45,727 nucleotides of DNA from JBBQKF01 sp038326615 (GTDB taxonomy: Bacteria > Bacillota > Clostridia > Saccharofermentanales > UBA5734), in assembly GCA_038326615.1 (NCBI GenBank), contig JBBQKF010000016.1:1-45727 (forward strand), given 5' to 3'. A program made the position numbers and the translations under genes. This document shows, piece by piece, positions 1 through 7,776 of the stretch (position 1 is its first letter; the number at the start of each line of letters is the position of its first letter). The notes below the pieces were generated by a model. That model saw only the letters and a list, made by a program, of their open reading frames with translations. It searched no databases and had not been told where the DNA came from.

Positions 1-1
1 G

Positions 2-85
2 AAGAACAGAGAATTATTAACGATTGACGAAGAAAAAGTGCTATTCGAAGCTAAGGTTTCTTCAGATTATTTATATAATAATTGA
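2..85 (+). CDS. C-terminal end of an unidentified protein (cut by window edge)
   Basis: An open frame enters from the left edge and runs 27 codons to a TGA at 83-85. It reads as ordinary coding sequence, rich in Glu, Lys, Leu and Val, and ends ...SSDYLYNN. It is too short to assign to a family. It lies on the same strand as the following tRNA-Thr. The evidence is only the amino-acid composition and the open frame, so this could be chance. Confidence 0.45.
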   Translation, partial: KNRELLTIDEEKVLFEAKVSSDYLYNN

Positions 86-104
86 AATACTATTTCACGC
101 AAAG

Positions 105-210
105 GGTTTAATCTTTTGCAAAAACGCCGATGTGGCTCAGGAAGGACACGAACATCATCACCAACCTTGTGAAGGTTTAATCTTTTGCAAAAACGCCGAT
201 GTGGCTCAGG
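105..210 (+). repeat. 37-bp direct repeat covering a tRNA 5' end (two copies, 69-bp offset)
   Basis: The block at 105-141 is repeated exactly at 174-210. Each copy carries about 21 bases of leader followed by the first 16 bases of the tRNA-Thr gene. Only the second copy continues into a full tRNA. A 32-base unrelated filler (142-173) lies between them. The first copy is therefore a truncated tRNA 5' fragment, from a local duplication or from insertion and excision at the gene. Confidence 0.9.
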
Positions 211-269
211 GGTAGAGCAATTCACTCGTAATGAATAGGTCGTGGGTTCGATTCCCACCATCGGCTCCA
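195..269 (+). tRNA. tRNA-Thr (anticodon CGT)
   Basis: The acceptor stem GCCGATG pairs with CATCGGC. The D arm GCTC...GAGC, anticodon loop CTCGTAA and T arm with TTCGATT are all present. The 3' CCA is encoded. The anticodon CGT reads ACG. The gene is preceded by a partial duplicate of its own 5' end. The following lipoprotein gene begins 45 bases after the tRNA. Confidence 0.96.
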
Positions 270-314
270 AAATTCACTATAAATTATTGTTTGTTTTGGT
301 TTAAGGAGATCTCT

Positions 315-1775
315 ATGAAATGCAATAATAGAATCATTCCAAAACTTCAGCGATATACTGCTTTAATAACAGTTATTATTTTTACTGTTTTTGCTTTCGG
401 CTGTTCAATTAGGACCACTTTGGAATTTCCAACTGTTTCGTTTTCTCAAATAAGTAAACCAGAATCTAAATCTTCTGAGCAATCTGATCAAACTGTAGTT
501 TCATCAGGAACACTAAAAGTTGCATTACCTATATCGCGTGAATGCCTCCAGTACCTTTCATTAATGTATGTAGGGGATTTAGCTGGTCTATTTCACACAA
601 TTAAACCTAAAGAATCTGGGTTGACCGTGTCCCTCGAAACTCTAGATACTTATAATGTAGGATTAAATACTTCATTACAGACCATTTCACCGTTAGGAAT
701 TAGCAATGAAGAATTATCCGTTCTTACTGCCTCAAATGCTTTACCTGATATAATGCTTATTAACAGTAATACCGATTATAAATCAAATGGTTTCAATTCA
801 GCAATATTTAATAATTCTTCACTAAATCAATACCTTAACCCGGGTGCTGTATTTCCTTCAATGTTACAATATAACGAATCAAATGGGCATATTGAAAAAT
901 TACCATATTATGCGAGCGTTAAAATGTTATTTGCTAATGAAGAAATGTTTGCTGGGATTTCTGTTCAATCACTTTTACCAACTGATCTTGTTATTGATTT
1001 TAACGATGTACAATCAATTTCAAAAAGGATTACGAAAACAACAACTGGAATTTATGGCTTTTCAGGATTAGCAGATCTACTAGCATATTTTCCACCTGCT
1101 GTAGATCCATCAAGCTATAGCTTTATGTGGGATGGTAGTATTTTCAAGTATAATGATAGCAAGTTTTCCGATTCTATTTCAGCAATTAAAGCTTTTGGAT
1201 TTCCTTTTAATTCCTTAGATTATTTAACTGATGCGCAAAAGATTTTAAAATATGGAAATTCAGACCCAAGAAGCACAAATAAGATTGGGTTTTGGGTTGA
1301 TGATTCATATAAATTAGAAGATTGGAAATTAGCCGGAATAAAGTCGCTAAGAAGATTCCCTTTGCAATATAAAAATCAGACATCAATTTTCGTAAGTCTG
1401 TATTCAATCGTTGTCAATTCAAAAAGCAAACTTGTTAATGACGCATTAAGATTTGCAACGTTCTTAACGCTTGACTCTAATGCAATTTTATTTCGTTCTA
1501 GATATTCAAATCCTGCAGGTTTTATTTCTCCTTTAAATAATAAGATTGTGTGGGGTAATATAGTTAAACCCCAATTACAAGGAGATGAACTATACCAACT
1601 CTTCGATCTTATGAACGTTTCTAAATCATTAGTAAATAAGCAAGAATCTCAAATTAATGGGATTTATCAGGATATGTATAGAAAGTATTTCCAAGACATA
1701 CTATTTGGGAAAAAAAGCTATTCAACATTCGCTAAAGAAATTGACATTGAAGCAAATAAAGCATTAAATGGATAA
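315..1775 (+). CDS. Lipoprotein resembling an extracellular solute-binding protein
   Basis: Predicted 486-residue surface lipoprotein. I chose the ATG at 315 because an AAGGAG lies just upstream; the open frame itself extends back into the tRNA-Thr gene. Residues 14-29 are hydrophobic and end in AFGC, so Cys30 is the likely lipidated residue, although the lipobox is imperfect. A Ser-rich linker follows. The mature part has the spacing of family-1 solute-binding proteins, including a segment DIMLINSN after the first lobe and a hinge-like LPYYASVKMLFANEEMF. No permease or ATPase genes are adjacent, so the substrate is unknown and a role in transport is inferred only from fold resemblance. An orphan sugar- or peptide-binding lipoprotein is the likeliest reading. 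Confidence 0.6.
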   Translation: MKCNNRIIPKLQRYTALITVIIFTVFAFGCSIRTTLEFPTVSFSQISKPESKSSEQSDQTVVSSGTLKVALPISRECLQYLSLMYVGDLAGLFHTIKPKESGLTVSLETLDTYNVGLNTSLQTISPLGISNEELSVLTASNALPDIMLINSNTDYKSNGFNSAIFNNSSLNQYLNPGAVFPSMLQYNESNGHIEKLPYYASVKMLFANEEMFAGISVQSLLPTDLVIDFNDVQSISKRITKTTTGIYGFSGLADLLAYFPPAVDPSSYSFMWDGSIFKYNDSKFSDSISAIKAFGFPFNSLDYLTDAQKILKYGNSDPRSTNKIGFWVDDSYKLEDWKLAGIKSLRRFPLQYKNQTSIFVSLYSIVVNSKSKLVNDALRFATFLTLDSNAILFRSRYSNPAGFISPLNNKIVWGNIVKPQLQGDELYQLFDLMNVSKSLVNKQESQINGIYQDMYRKYFQDILFGKKSYSTFAKEIDIEANKALNG

Positions 1776-1950
1776 TTTATTAAGTTTTTAATAAGTGCGA
1801 AAACTTAAGAATTTATCAAATGTAAACTTAGTAAGTAAATAGATGAATTAAAAATATGTAAAAAAGCAGGTAATTTGATAATTTATTATATGAATAAAAG
1901 TAGACAGATAATTTATTATGTGTAAAAAGAGTTTGTAAATGGAGAAATAA

Positions 1951-3054
1951 ATGAAGGATAAGATGTCAATATATAATTATACAGATTCTCATTTTAAAAT
2001 ATTATTTTCTAACCATTTTTTCCAAAAAAGTCGGTCAGAATCTAAAAGTATAATTGAAAAAATCCACCAAATTAATGGTGCTAGCAATATATATATTGCA
2101 CAGAGTGCATCTTCTCTTGCATTGTGCGGATTTTATTTGCCAGACAAAACTCTAAACAGGTCAGAGTGCTGGATTTTAGAATCTGAATCATCATTCCTAG
2201 ATGTATCTTTTTTGGAAAATATAATTTCTTTTCTATTATACGAGGGATTTTACAAAAGAAAGCTACACAAGATAAGCTTTTGCATTAAAAATTCTAACAC
2301 GGAAATTATTTCTGCAATAAAAAAATACCAGTTTTCGATTGAAGGAATTTTGAAAGATCATTTTTTAAGTAAAGAATCACTTAAAAATGTTTTAAATGAA
2401 ACATTTGCTAAGGGCGTGAATGAATTATTCGTTAATGGTGTAATTGTTGCTATTATGGAAAAAGAATTTTACTCTTTTAGCACTGGCATAGTACCATTTC
2501 TAACAGGATTTCTTATTATAAGAGCGACCAATAATTCTGTTTTTGAAATTTCAGTTATTAAGACAGGTGAAAATCTCCCAGAGTATATTGTTGAAAATGA
2601 AATTTTTAGAGAATATTTCAAAAGTAACGACGACAAAGTGCCTAAACCGACTAACTATGAAAATCTATATACATCATCAAATGCCTATCCATATCTAAAT
2701 AATGCAGTGAAACAAGTTTTTGAATATGTAAAAGGAACAAGAAAAGAATTTGATTTAAACTATGAATTTTCTGATTCAACAAATTTCCAAAAATTAGTTT
2801 GGGAAGCTACCATGCAAATTCCATATGGGCAAACAAAATCTTATGAAGAAATTTCTGCGATGATTAAGCCAGAAGGGAAGTTAACAGAAGTAAGATTATT
2901 ATCAAGAGCTGTCGGAACTGCATTAGGTAAAAATGCTGTAATGATTGCAATTCCTTGTCATCGGGTAATAGGGAAGAATGGTAAACTTAAAGGTTTTGCA
3001 GGTGGACTTGAAGTTAAAGATTATTTGTTAAATCATGAAATGTTAAGATTATAG
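1951..3054 (+). CDS. Alkylguanine-DNA alkyltransferase domain with long N-terminal extension
   Basis: A 367-residue protein; GGAG precedes the ATG at 1951. Residues about 275-365 form a methylated-DNA-protein cysteine methyltransferase domain: FQKLVWEATMQIPYGQTKSY, then the IPCHRV active-site motif with acceptor Cys336, then GFAGGLEVKDYLLNHE. This family repairs O6-alkylguanine by irreversible transfer of the alkyl group to that Cys. Typical Ogt/MGMT proteins have about 155-200 residues, so the N-terminal 270 are extra. Residues about 95-130 (KISFCIKNSNTEIISAIKKY followed by FSIEG) resemble the acceptor-side end of GNAT acetyltransferases, but no clear acetyl-CoA loop is visible. The alkyltransferase assignment is firm; the N-terminal role is not known. 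Confidence 0.85.
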   Translation: MKDKMSIYNYTDSHFKILFSNHFFQKSRSESKSIIEKIHQINGASNIYIAQSASSLALCGFYLPDKTLNRSECWILESESSFLDVSFLENIISFLLYEGFYKRKLHKISFCIKNSNTEIISAIKKYQFSIEGILKDHFLSKESLKNVLNETFAKGVNELFVNGVIVAIMEKEFYSFSTGIVPFLTGFLIIRATNNSVFEISVIKTGENLPEYIVENEIFREYFKSNDDKVPKPTNYENLYTSSNAYPYLNNAVKQVFEYVKGTRKEFDLNYEFSDSTNFQKLVWEATMQIPYGQTKSYEEISAMIKPEGKLTEVRLLSRAVGTALGKNAVMIAIPCHRVIGKNGKLKGFAGGLEVKDYLLNHEMLRL

Positions 3055-3090
3055 ACTTTAGATTATTTAATTTTTTAAATTGTAAAAATT

Positions 3091-3244
3091 GTTCGGGTGT
3101 CAAAAGCATCAAAGCAGTGATAGGTGATAAATGTTGATGAAATCGCCAAATATTGGACATTACAAGCAATCTGGCATTAAGTCATCGTCGAGCAAAATCT
3201 GACTAATTACAATAAATGAAAATCATGCTTTTGACACCCGAACC
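3091..3244. mobile_element. MITE-like element, family 1, copy 1 (154 bp)
   Basis: The ends are inverted copies of GGTTCGGGTGTCAAAAGCAT; the left end lacks the first G. The flanking heptamer AAAAATT is present immediately on both sides, as expected for a target-site duplication. No open frame of note is present. The reverse complement matches the element at 38482-38648 almost throughout, with one 12-base indel. Non-autonomous: no transposase with these ends is in the window. Confidence 0.85.
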
Positions 3245-3302
3245 AAAAATTGTTTAATTTGTTAAATATTTATTTATTTTAAATTAAAATAGCCATTTGT
3301 AG

Positions 3303-3352
3303 AAAGGAGCGTATGATTTAGCCGTTAACTATATCATACAAAAGCAGCAATG
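3303..3352 (+). promoter_or_regulatory. Distant Shine-Dalgarno, hairpin and start codon of the flavin reductase
   Basis: AAAGGAG at 3303-3309 is followed by an 11-bp stem with one mismatch: GTATGATTTAG (3311-3321), a 7-base loop, then CTATATCATAC (3329-3339). The start codon is at 3350. The linear SD-to-ATG distance is about 40 bases, but with the hairpin formed only about 11 unpaired bases remain. The only in-frame codons between the upstream stop and this ATG contain no other start. The SD also faces an out-of-frame ATG ATT TAG (3313-3321). Confidence 0.6.
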
Positions 3353-4018
3353 AAAAAAGTACAAATATTTAATAAAATACCTTTAGATGCACCATCAACA
3401 TTTTTAAACCCAGTACCAGTTATAATGCTTTCTTGTCGAGGAACATCCAAGGAATATGACAAACCAAACATTATAACTCTTGCATGGGCTGGAACAATTA
3501 ACTCTGAACCACCAATGCTTTCCGTATCAGTTCGAAAATCAAGATTTTCGCATAAGCAAATACTTGAATCAGGTGAGTTTGTAGTGAATCTTGTTAGCGA
3601 AGAATTGCTTGAAGCATGTGATTTTTGCGGAGTAAAGTCGGGTAGAGATTTAGATAAATTTGAGAAATGTAAATTAATTACAGAAAAAGCAAATGGTCTC
3701 GAAATTGCCCCTTCAATAAAAAATAGTCCGGTTTCAATATCTTGCAAAATTACGCAGGTAATTGAATTGGGAAGCCACGATATGTTCCTTGCAGAAATTG
3801 TTGCTGTTGATGTAGCCGAAAATTTATTTAGGCGAAACGGTAAGATTGATTTAGGTCAAGCAAAACTTGTAACATTTTCACATGGCGAGTATTGGTCCCT
3901 TAAAGAGACTATTGGCTTTTTGGGCTATTCAGTAGCGGCAGATGATGTAAAGGCGAGAAGAATGCCAAAGCGCAGGCGAGAAGGATTGCCAGTAAAATCA
4001 AAAAAGAAAAAGAAATGA
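3350..4018 (+). CDS. Flavin reductase family protein (FMN-binding split barrel)
   Basis: A 222-residue member of the flavin reductase-like, FMN-binding family. Recognisable segments are LNPVPVIMLSCRG near residue 20, KPNIITLAWAGTINSEPPML, the VRKSRFSHKQI region, and FVVNLVSEELLEACDFCG. These proteins bind FMN and reduce it or act as flavin-dependent reductases in the cytosol; the substrate cannot be deduced. The C-terminus is a very basic tail (KRRREGLPVKSKKKKK), which is unusual and could bind nucleic acid or simply be disordered. No Shine-Dalgarno lies at normal distance from the ATG; the nearest strong one is behind a hairpin. A broken small gene follows closely and was probably co-transcribed. 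Confidence 0.85.
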   Translation: MKKVQIFNKIPLDAPSTFLNPVPVIMLSCRGTSKEYDKPNIITLAWAGTINSEPPMLSVSVRKSRFSHKQILESGEFVVNLVSEELLEACDFCGVKSGRDLDKFEKCKLITEKANGLEIAPSIKNSPVSISCKITQVIELGSHDMFLAEIVAVDVAENLFRRNGKIDLGQAKLVTFSHGEYWSLKETIGFLGYSVAADDVKARRMPKRRREGLPVKSKKKKK

Positions 4019-4039
4019 TTTGTTTTGGAGGTGTTTTGA

Positions 4040-4456
4040 TTGAGTATTTTTTATACAGATAATACATTTTAAAAATTAAAAACAAATCCATACAATAGCG
4101 ATTTAGAATATACAAATGATTACATAATGTTTACACATGGAGGAATTTCTGCTGAAAGAGTGATTTCTTCAAAACAAAAAGGTAAAATCGAAATAAATAT
4201 AGATGCGCCTTACATTGCAGGAGTAAGATTCTATTTTGATACTGAAAAAATAGCAAACGACGGTATGTTAACAAGAGATGGTGCTCATGTAAAAGTTAAG
4301 AAATGTTTACCCCTAGAAAAATATCTTATATGGATAGCTACTCCTGATATATTGAGAATGTCTGAAAATACAACTCCACGAATATTTGCTGAAAAATCTG
4401 ATGCAATATTTTTTGAGAAATTTAGTGTATTTTTACCACGGGATACTTGTTCTTAA
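4040..4456 (+). pseudogene. Small hypothetical gene interrupted by an in-frame TAA
   Basis: GGAGG (4027-4031) stands 8 bases before a TTG at 4040, which opens a frame that hits TAA at 4070-4072 after ten codons. The same frame then stays open without another stop to 4456. The stretch after the stop (TNPYNSDLEYTNDYIMFTHGG) looks like real protein, and the downstream part contains IDAPYIAGVRFYFD. The simplest reading is a nonsense mutation in a roughly 138-codon gene co-transcribed with the flavin reductase. Alternatively a shorter protein of 109 residues starts at the ATG at 4127, which has no good ribosome site. I do not recognise the family. Confidence 0.55.
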
Positions 4457-4581
4457 TTAGAATTTGTCATATTAAAAAATACTGAATTTTTTCTCAGTGC
4501 TTTCTAATCGCAAATTACCAAAGTGTACTATTTTTTATTCATTGTCTTAATCTAAGACGAATTTTAATTAAATAAATGATA

Positions 4582-5826
4582 TTATTTAGTAACAAGAATT
4601 TTCTTTAATTTAGCAAAATGTGGTACGCCATCTTCCATTGGAGGATATGATTCACCCTTTATTAAAGGAAGTACGTAATCGATATAAGGTTGTAACAACC
4701 CATTGCCTTCTTCGTTAATCCATTCTCTTGGAATCTTGCGCTCAGTATTTGCAACATCGTCAAGAGGAATTAATTTGATTTCAAATTTATACTCACCAGT
4801 TTCGGGTCTTGAACAACCGACCATATAATCTGTCATGCCTTCAATCGCAGATTTAACAGCTGTCTGACCTGCAAGGAAAGATTCTTCAACATCTCTTTTA
4901 GAACCACAATGAGCTGCACAGCGTTGTAATAATGAGAACTCAATACCACGTACTTTACATCCGATTTTTTCTTTAAGATAATTTGCAAGAATAGTTGCTG
5001 CGCCGCCTAATTGTGCATGTCCGAATGCGTCACGCTCAACTTCACCAACCAGTTCCGGGATGTATCTGCCATCAGCTGCTTTAACGCCTTCAGAGACTGC
5101 TATAATACATTTTAAATCTTTACTGTAAATTTTCTTTACATCTTCGAGCATTTTATCAATATCAAAATCGATTTCTGGAAGATAAATTAAGTCAGGTCCC
5201 TGACCTTTAAATGCAGAAATCGCAGTTGCTGCAGTTAACCAGCCAGCATTTCTTCCCATAACTTCAACAACAGTAATCATTCCTGTGTCATAAACACGTG
5301 CATCATGATATACTTCCATTGTTGATGTCGCAATATATTTTGCTGCTGAAGAGAACCCAGGGCAGTGGTCTGTGCCAAAAAGATCATTATCAATTGTTTT
5401 AGGAACTCCCATTACACGACATTCCCAATCAGCTTTTTGCATAAATTTAGATATTTTATTACAGGTGTCCATTGAATCGTTGCCACCATTGTAGAAAAAA
5501 TAACGGATATTGTGCTTCTTAAATACTTCAACAATTCTCTTATAATCTGTATCATCAACTGAAGCATCTTTAAGTTTATATCTGCATGATCCAAGAGCAG
5601 AAGACGGAGTAGTTTTAAGTAATTCAATCTCGTATGGATCTTCAAGACCAATATCATAGAATTTTTCATTAAGAATTCCTTTGATGCCATTAGCTGCTCC
5701 ATAAACTTTTTCAATAACACCAATTTGTTTCAGAGCTTCAGTAAAAACGCCTGCAGCACTTGCATTAATAACAGAAGTAGGACCACCTGATTGTCCAAAA
5801 ATTGCATTTCCAACTAACTTATTCAT
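4582..5826 (-). CDS. pfp: 6-phosphofructokinase, pyrophosphate-dependent type
   Basis: A 414-residue phosphofructokinase phosphorylating fructose 6-phosphate in glycolysis. FGQSGGPTSVINAS begins the phosphoryl-donor loop. At residues about 114-118 the sequence is GGNDS and at about 140-146 PKTIDND. In this family ATP users have Gly after the GGD (GGDGS) and PGTIDND, whereas PPi users carry Asp and Lys at those two places; both PPi-type residues are present here. The usual first Asp of GGDDS is Asn in this protein. MGRNAGWLTAATA and the substrate segment VRGIEFSLLQRCAAHCGS are also seen. A GGGGGA ribosome site precedes the ATG. The gene is convergent with the broken gene on the other strand and appears monocistronic. 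The PPi preference is family inference. Confidence 0.9.
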   Translation of the reverse strand: MNKLVGNAIFGQSGGPTSVINASAAGVFTEALKQIGVIEKVYGAANGIKGILNEKFYDIGLEDPYEIELLKTTPSSALGSCRYKLKDASVDDTDYKRIVEVFKKHNIRYFFYNGGNDSMDTCNKISKFMQKADWECRVMGVPKTIDNDLFGTDHCPGFSSAAKYIATSTMEVYHDARVYDTGMITVVEVMGRNAGWLTAATAISAFKGQGPDLIYLPEIDFDIDKMLEDVKKIYSKDLKCIIAVSEGVKAADGRYIPELVGEVERDAFGHAQLGGAATILANYLKEKIGCKVRGIEFSLLQRCAAHCGSKRDVEESFLAGQTAVKSAIEGMTDYMVGCSRPETGEYKFEIKLIPLDDVANTERKIPREWINEEGNGLLQPYIDYVLPLIKGESYPPMEDGVPHFAKLKKILVTK

Positions 5827-6310
5827 TAAAAAATCCCCCTTTGATAAATATAACGTATTTTATATTTATTATATAAATGTTTATCCTTAAAATTATTTAT
5901 ATTCTTATTTTGCACATTTATATAAAAACCAAACGATAAAATAATAACACGAATTTTAAAATGATTCAAGAAAAAAGAGTTATACATAATTAATAACAAA
6001 AAACCTTTAAGAGCTGTTTGTTTTTACATAATCATTTGTTTTAACGCAGAAAGTGCTGAATATTTAAAGAATTTATGTAAATAAAAAATTTAATCCAATA
6101 TTTTTCTGTTTTAAAAATCATTTCATCGATGCGCACAAATTTAGATGAATAGTAATAATATATTTTAGCTCCCTTAAAATAACCAAAAATTGACGGTATT
6201 GCCTGAAATTATAAAAATTATTAAAGTGTCACAAATGGCTTCAAATCAAGTATTTATGGACTTGTGAGTAGGGGGGCAAAAATTATTTTATAAATATTTC
6301 AAAAAACCTA
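5827..6310. other. Non-coding stretch upstream of pfp and the tRNA operon
   Basis: About 480 bases, very AT-rich, with no frame that looks coding on either strand. It should contain the promoter of pfp near its left end (a TATAAT-like sequence is present around 5865-5873 on the minus strand without a convincing -35). I see no structured RNA or repeat. Confidence 0.5.
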
Positions 6311-6339
6311 TTGACAAAACGAGTGTGCATAAGTATAAT
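6311..6339 (+). promoter_or_regulatory. SigmaA-type promoter of the His-Gln-Lys tRNA operon
   Basis: A perfect TTGACA (6311-6316), a 17-base spacer and a perfect TATAAT (6334-6339). Transcription would begin about 30 bases before tRNA-His, which fits a strong stable-RNA promoter. Confidence 0.9.
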
Positions 6340-6377
6340 TCCAATGTACTTGCGAGACGCCGGTACGGACTAATCGT

Positions 6378-6455
6378 GGTGGGATTAGCTTAGTCGGTTA
6401 AAGCGCCAGTTTGTGGCACTGGAGATCATGGGTTCAAGTCTCATATTCCACCCCA
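6378..6455 (+). tRNA. tRNA-His (anticodon GTG)
   Basis: The anticodon loop TTGTGGC lies between CCAGT and ACTGG, giving GTG. The extra 5' G at position -1 (6378) faces the discriminator C (6452), the hallmark of tRNA-His. CCA is encoded at 6453-6455. It is the first gene of a three-tRNA operon. Confidence 0.97.
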
Positions 6456-6486
6456 CAATTTATAGAAAAATAGCGTCTTGTTCCGA

Positions 6487-6561
6487 TGGGATGTCGCCAA
6501 GCGGTAAGGCACGGGACTTTGACTCCCGCACTCGATGGTTCAAATCCTTCCATCCCAGCCA
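6487..6561 (+). tRNA. tRNA-Gln (anticodon TTG)
   Basis: The acceptor TGGGATG pairs with CATCCCA. The anticodon stem CGGGA/TCCCG encloses CTTTGAC, giving TTG. CCA is encoded. It lies 31 bases after tRNA-His and one base before tRNA-Lys, in the same transcript. Confidence 0.97.
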
Positions 6562-6562
6562 T

Positions 6563-6638
6563 GAGTAATTAGCTCAGTCGGTAGAGCACTTGACTTTTAA
6601 TCAAGGGGTCCGGAGTTCGAGCCTCCGATTACTCACCA
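6563..6638 (+). tRNA. tRNA-Lys (anticodon TTT)
   Basis: The acceptor GAGTAAT pairs with ATTACTC. The anticodon stem CTTGA/TCAAG encloses CTTTTAA, giving TTT. CCA is encoded. It is the last gene of the operon and runs directly into a terminator. Confidence 0.97.
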
Positions 6639-6669
6639 AAAAGCCTTCGAGAAATCGAAGGCTTTTTTT
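6639..6669 (+). terminator. Rho-independent terminator of the tRNA operon
   Basis: AAGCCTTCGA and TCGAAGGCTT form a 10-bp stem around a GAAA tetraloop, followed by a run of T residues. It starts one base after the CCA of tRNA-Lys. Confidence 0.95.
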
Positions 6670-6849
6670 GTTCCATTTCAATTTCAAATTAAATGTTAAA
6701 TTTATACAATCAATAAAAAACAATATATAAAATGCAAAATCCTTAATATAATGAGTTTGCGAAAATCTAAAACACTTAATTAAGCATATTAAATATAAAA
6801 ATAATAGATATGATATACGATTTTCTTTTATTAATAGGTTTAGATAATC

Positions 6850-7677
6850 TTAAATCGAAATCATAATCGGTTTTCTTTCTTTAAAATATGTAATTTTGTC
6901 AAAGCCAGTTGATTTTAAAAGACCTTTCGTCTCATCATATAAAACAAGGATATTATTTAAGCTGTGTGCGTCTGATCCAAACGAAACTAGTTCGCCGCCC
7001 ATTTCTTTATATCTTTTAAGAATGTCTACATCAAATAAATAGTCATTTCGATTTTCGCCTCGAAAAATTGCAGAAGTTCGCGTATTTAACTCTAAAGATT
7101 TGCCATTTTCAATACAAAGTCTGAAAATTTCATCAAATCTGTCGCTATGATTGCGATAATACATTTTTCTATCAGTGTATGAGGCATATCTTGAAATATA
7201 ATCAAAATGTCCAACTATATCAAATTCTGAACAATTGATTAGCGAATGGATAATCATCTCAAGATAACTGTCGTATACATCTTGTTGATTTTTTTCATAA
7301 ATGCTACGGTCAAAAAATGGATCACACCCTAAAACATAATGTGTTGAACAAATTATTGAATCAAATGGATATTTTAAAGAAAATGAGTTAAAATATTCGC
7401 CAAGGTGCTCCAAATAACCATATTCCACTCCAAAAAGCACCGGAAAAGAACGTTGGTTTGTATCCTCAAAAGTATTTTTTGTTTTGATATATAAATCAAA
7501 GTAACTGACAGGATCAAATATAAGCTGCGCTTCTTTAATTGGATAATCATAATCATAATGTTCTGTTGTGCATAAAATAACATCAGGCTTTTCCAAAACA
7601 TATGAAATGAGCTCAAAGAGAGATAGAGAAGCGTCATCGGAATTTTCTTTTGTATGAATATGTGAATCTACAAGCAT
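6850..7677 (-). CDS. PHP-domain histidinol-phosphatase (HisJ/HisK type)
   Basis: A 275-residue PHP-superfamily phosphoesterase, expected to hydrolyse L-histidinol phosphate in histidine synthesis. The metal-site motifs appear in order: DSHIHT at the N-terminus, TTEHYDY near 37-43, GVEYGYLEH near 84-92, STHYV near 110, IVGHFDYISRY near 152-162, and SFGSDAHS near 232-239. SLELNTRTS precedes the last motif, as in HisJ proteins. The length fits the family. GGAGG stands just before the ATG. No other his genes are nearby, so a different phosphate ester is possible. It is divergent from the aminopeptidase gene across about 100 bases. Confidence 0.87.
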   Translation of the reverse strand: MLVDSHIHTKENSDDASLSLFELISYVLEKPDVILCTTEHYDYDYPIKEAQLIFDPVSYFDLYIKTKNTFEDTNQRSFPVLFGVEYGYLEHLGEYFNSFSLKYPFDSIICSTHYVLGCDPFFDRSIYEKNQQDVYDSYLEMIIHSLINCSEFDIVGHFDYISRYASYTDRKMYYRNHSDRFDEIFRLCIENGKSLELNTRTSAIFRGENRNDYLFDVDILKRYKEMGGELVSFGSDAHSLNNILVLYDETKGLLKSTGFDKITYFKERKPIMISI

Positions 7678-7702
7678 ATTTCCTCCAATTTTCTTGAATT
7701 GT

Positions 7703-7732
7703 TTTACAAAAGGTCTACTTATGTATTATAAT
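7703..7732 (+). promoter_or_regulatory. Probable promoter of the M18 aminopeptidase gene
   Basis: TTTACA (7703-7708), an 18-base spacer and TATAAT (7727-7732) lie 45 bases before the ATG, in the divergent intergenic region. Confidence 0.55.
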
Positions 7733-7776
7733 TGAAATGTTAACAAAATGGAATTAAATAATAAAGGGGAATAACA

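Noticed and set aside
3313..3321. ATG-ATT-TAG as a gene start for the flavin reductase
   Set aside because: It is out of frame with the reductase and ends after two codons; it was kept only as part of the hairpin observation.
4542..4556. GTCTTA-ATC-TAAGAC hairpin between the broken gene and pfp as a terminator
   Set aside because: The stem is only six A/T-rich pairs, with a three-base loop and no direct T-run on either strand.
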